In this document: piece by piece, positions 62,435-64,000 of the stretch
Numbering within the stretch: the stretch's first letter is position 1
Layout: the number at the start of each line of letters is the position of its first letter
NCBI RefSeq assembly: GCF_000151315.2
Contig: NW_011887298.1
Coordinates: 65,626-129,625, forward strand
Length of the DNA stretch: 64,000 nt
Reading direction: 5' to 3'
Origin: Capsaspora owczarzaki ATCC 30864
Taxonomy: Eukaryota; Opisthokonta; Filasterea
Translations under genes and position numbers: made by a program
The notes under the pieces: generated by a model
The model's input: only the letters and a program-made list of their open reading frames with translations
Told to the model about the DNA's origin: nothing
The model's database searches: none

Positions 62435-63762
62435 GCGTTAGACTGCTCGGCTTCTGTTTTTAGGCGATCGCTCAACAATTCTGTGCTTTCCCATCAAAAG
62501 CCCTGCTTCCAGTCTTCCGAGGGGCGGTGTGCTTCGCGATTTTTATCTCCTGGTGGGCGGGCGTGGAGCAATGCGTGGGGTGGGTGTTGGTGGCTGTTTC
62601 GTGATGACAAGGATACACATTCCTGTTAATCTGAAACAGCATTCAAAAAAAAATGGCGCATCCTTCATTTTTTTTTTCTTCAATTCTCGTTTCTTGCAAG
62701 ATGTGCTCACTTTGCTTGTTCGGTTGGTCGGATCTCGGCAGGCGGTCTTTGCAGTTATAGGCCATGTCCACAGTGCTACTTTACACGGTACCGAAGAGCT
62801 GGTGCGCGTTTTCTTCTCCGCCAAAAACAAAAGCTCGAAATCGCTGAAATTCAGTGTGAACAACTTGAGATTGGAGGCGTGCCCTGTTGGCTCGTCTCCC
62901 CCCCCCCCATCCCCTTATGCTGTTTGCACTGTCCTCATGTCTGCTTTTGGAGTCGGTGCTCTTAGTCTCTCGACAACCGCGAATCTCACTTGAACTGTGC
63001 GTCAAATGGCGAAAAAAAAAAGTCGAAATCTGTCTTAAACCTCCGTGGCGGTTCCCATCAGCCTGGCCCCCCTCATGTCACCAGGAAACCAGTGACCACC
63101 GGACACAGCATGCTGAGCCAGCCTACTTGCTAAGAGAGAGATTGACGTCAAGCGTACTCTTGTGCTCGGGCTCCAGTCCCTGGAAGGAGCGTTTGTCGCA
63201 CACGGACGAACGCTACTGAGCCGATTCTTTGCAGCACCGTTCCCAGTGATACTCGTCGAGCACAAGCGGTGGGCTTTGAGGATTCTTACAAGTGCTACTG
63301 CCTTCGAGATTGCGAGAGAGTCCATCACGAGGACCGGTAATGTGTTTGTTGGCGTTTTGGTGGGAGGTTTTGGCTGTCTGTCAAAGTCTGCCTCGTATTT
63401 CAGTCAATACACAATTTAACTTGCCACTGTTTCTGTTTGCTGCTGCTAGCTGTTGTTGTTGTTGTTGTTGTTGCTGTTGTTGTTGTTGGTGTTGGAGTTG
63501 GAGTTGTTGTTTTTCTCAAGCTTCGCAGCGGTCGCAGATGGTCGGCTTTCCCCGTTCTCTTTGTCTCTGAGCCGTCGCGTTCAATCTCTTCTCTTTGATC
63601 TCGCTTCAGTAGTCCCTCCCCTTTCATTCCCCTCCTTCATTCCCCTCCTTCATTCCCCGCACTTTAGCGACCAGTGTTTTATTATTTCCAGCAATGGACT
63701 CCAATCTCAATCCCCTTTTTTTTTTTTCCTTCTCTTTTTTTTTTTTTTTTTTTTTCTTCGCT
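62435..63762. other. Largely unassigned interval upstream of the two-RRM gene
   Basis: The interval contains one convincing coding-like frame at 63128-63419 (listed separately) and a second, weaker plus-strand frame at about 62700-62890 (LLVRLVGSRQAVFAVIGHVH, then ELVRVFFSAKNKSSKSLKFS). T-, C- and CTG-rich simple sequence separates them. A (TTG)n run lies at 63452-63488. I could not assemble a gene here. Confidence 0.4.
63128..63419 (+). CDS. Possible exon of an unidentified gene
   Basis: After an acceptor-like CAG, a plus-strand frame encodes LLAKREIDVKRTLVLGLQSL, then GAFVAHGRTLLSRFFAAPFP, VILVEHKRWALRILTSATAF and EIARESITRT. It either stops at 63419 or splices at ACCG|GTAATG. The composition is balanced and protein-like, with an amphipathic pattern, whereas the opposite strand reads as Arg/Ser-rich shadow sequence. 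I cannot name the family or find a matching upstream exon. The opposite strand also has an open frame (63035-63328), so the strand is not certain. Confidence 0.35.
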
Positions 63763-64000
63763 AATGCTGGTCGCTGCTTCGGCTGCTTCTGCCTCTGCTT
63801 CTGCTGCTGCTGCTGCTGCTGCTGCGACTGCGCGGCTCTCGTCCCCAGCAACAGTGCGCGGCTTCCACTGTGCGGCTGCCATCACGGCGGCCGTCGGGGC
63901 ACGGGCGATCCGAGCCGGCGGCTCCACCTGGACTGACTGGCAGCATGGCCAGTTCCGCGCCTCTTCGCTCGCAGCCCCTGTGCCGGCACGCGCGTCGTCG
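63763..64000 (+). CDS. 5' end of a gene with a mitochondrial-type leader (truncated by the window)
   Basis: An ATG at 63763 opens a frame that runs without a stop to the last base (79 codons). The translation begins MLVAASAASASASAAAAAAA, then TARLSSPATVRGFHCAAAIT, and continues VGARAIRAGGSTWTDWQHGQ. It is rich in Ala, Ser and Arg with no acidic residue in the first 55, and RGF-H is a plausible processing site, so a mitochondrial precursor is likely. The Ala run comes from a CTG/GCT repeat. The mature protein lies outside the window, so no function is proposed. A T-tract of about 35 bases precedes the start. Confidence 0.6.

Overview
The window is nuclear DNA from a compact, intron-bearing eukaryote. 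I place it among unicellular holozoans (filasterean or choanoflagellate grade), most plausibly a Capsaspora-like amoeba; the species is an inference, not a reading. Reasons: orthologues of animal-type genes (CENP-P, FAM72, ARMH3, HSPA14, PSMD9, TBC1D24, SURF1, TYSND1, a PCTP-type START protein, phosphorylase kinase alpha/beta, an Mlx-like bHLH-zipper) lie beside genes most animals lack (phosphoenolpyruvate mutase, mitochondrial TilS). Genes are about 3 kb apart, introns are mostly 50-350 bp with GT-AG ends, and low-complexity A/T, Q, A, S and H tracts are frequent. I saw no transposon, retroelement, CRISPR array or rRNA, and no tRNA that I could support.

Layout, left to right: an uncertain minus-strand exon at the left edge; class II photolyase (-); TBC-TLDc protein (-); SURF1 (-) divergent from a coiled-coil orphan (+); SLC38/AVT-type amino-acid transporter (-) and CENP-P (-); PEP mutase (+); TYSND1-like peroxisomal protease (-); flavin reductase-like protein (-) divergent from phosphorylase kinase alpha/beta (+); LicD-like membrane protein (-); mitochondrial glutamyl-tRNA synthetase (-) divergent from an ankyrin protein (+); HSPA14/Ssz1-type Hsp70 (-) divergent from a type II L-domain surface protein (+) holding a 100-N gap; TilS (+); ABHD4/5-Cld1-like hydrolase (-); START protein (-) divergent from a bHLH-zipper factor (+); PSMD9 (+); FAM72 (-) divergent from ARMH3 (+); a two-RRM protein (-); an unresolved exon; and the start of a gene running off the right edge.

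Exon models were built by hand from reading frames, splice signals, phase agreement and remembered family sequences. Where every phase closes and the product length fits the family (SURF1, PSMD9, START, EARS2, ARMH3, HSPA14, transporter, flavin reductase, FAM72) I am confident of the structure; the CENP-P N-terminal coil, ABHD and ankyrin starts, one EARS2 junction and the L-domain gene across the gap are less sure. There is no operon logic, but several neighbours act in mitochondria (SURF1, EARS2, TilS, probably PEP mutase and the flavin reductase), and at least seven gene pairs share head-to-head promoters of about 0.24-0.95 kb.
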